A stretch of 42,576 bases of DNA, taken from assembly GCF_004353985.1 (NCBI RefSeq), contig NZ_SMOA01000031.1, positions 1-42,576 on the forward strand, in the 5' to 3' direction. Positions 42,539 to 42,576 of the stretch are shown here, piece by piece. The notes beneath the pieces were generated by a model, which saw only the letters and a program-made list of their open reading frames with translations, searched no databases and was not told where the DNA came from. The stretch's first letter is position 1. The number at the start of each line of letters is the position of its first letter. The stretch comes from Paracraurococcus ruber (lineage in GTDB: Bacteria; Pseudomonadota; Alphaproteobacteria; Acetobacterales; Acetobacteraceae). Both the position numbers and the translations under genes were made by a program.

Positions 42539-42576
42539 TGGGTTGGATTGGTGTGTTGTGGTCCTGGGATCCGGCT

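Overview
The window is about 42.6 kb of very GC-rich DNA. Codon use, abundant GTG and TTG starts, alphaproteobacterial-type export and PEP-CTERM proteins, and an alphaproteobacterial-looking initiator tRNA suggest an alphaproteobacterium, most likely of the Acetobacteraceae (Roseomonas-like). That placement is inference. Almost everything in the window concerns extracellular matrix: exopolysaccharide (EPS) synthesis and export, glycosyltransferases, and large secreted or surface proteins.

Layout. 1-130 is the right end of an IS5-type insertion sequence. 135-7718 (minus) is a giant repeat protein built of SdrD-like, GEVEDY-like and DUF11-like modules. 7883-8536 (minus) is a PEP-CTERM protein with a clear sigma54 promoter. 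9012-11318 (minus) holds two glycosyltransferases. 11531-15204 (plus) holds an unknown surface-type protein, a small J-domain-like protein and a CelD/GNAT acyltransferase. 15421-15594 (minus) is a 57-residue membrane protein. 15884-16795 (plus) is a GT2 enzyme. 16971-19235 (minus) is a GT4 enzyme fused to a WalW-type deacetylase domain. 19612-20388 (plus) is a second sigma54-type PEP-CTERM gene. 20658-23025 holds two GT4 genes. 23154-27794 is a 1546-residue protein with a lyase-like N-terminus and an RTX-like repeat tail.

28193-37480 is a compact co-directional operon of the PEP-CTERM/exosortase (XrtA, EpsH) class: outer-membrane export lipoprotein, chain-length determinant, tyrosine autokinase, outer-membrane barrel, ATPase, DUF3473 deacetylase, FemAB-like protein and TIGR03087-type glycosyltransferase. 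The exosortase itself, the amidotransferase and the PrsK/PrsR regulators are not in the window. 37714-42299 is a second operon: B12-binding radical SAM enzyme, GT4, GT2 and an acyltransferase-3 membrane protein. An initiator tRNA-Met (minus) with its own terminator closes the window.

How the parts fit. The export proteins would build and secrete a polysaccharide assembled by the many glycosyltransferases and modified by deacetylase, acyl and radical SAM enzymes. The PEP-CTERM proteins would be sorted by an exosortase encoded elsewhere. Both PEP-CTERM genes have a sigma54 promoter preceded by a shared 17-bp partly palindromic motif (TGTAAAG-N3-YCCGACA), which is the most striking regulatory signal here.
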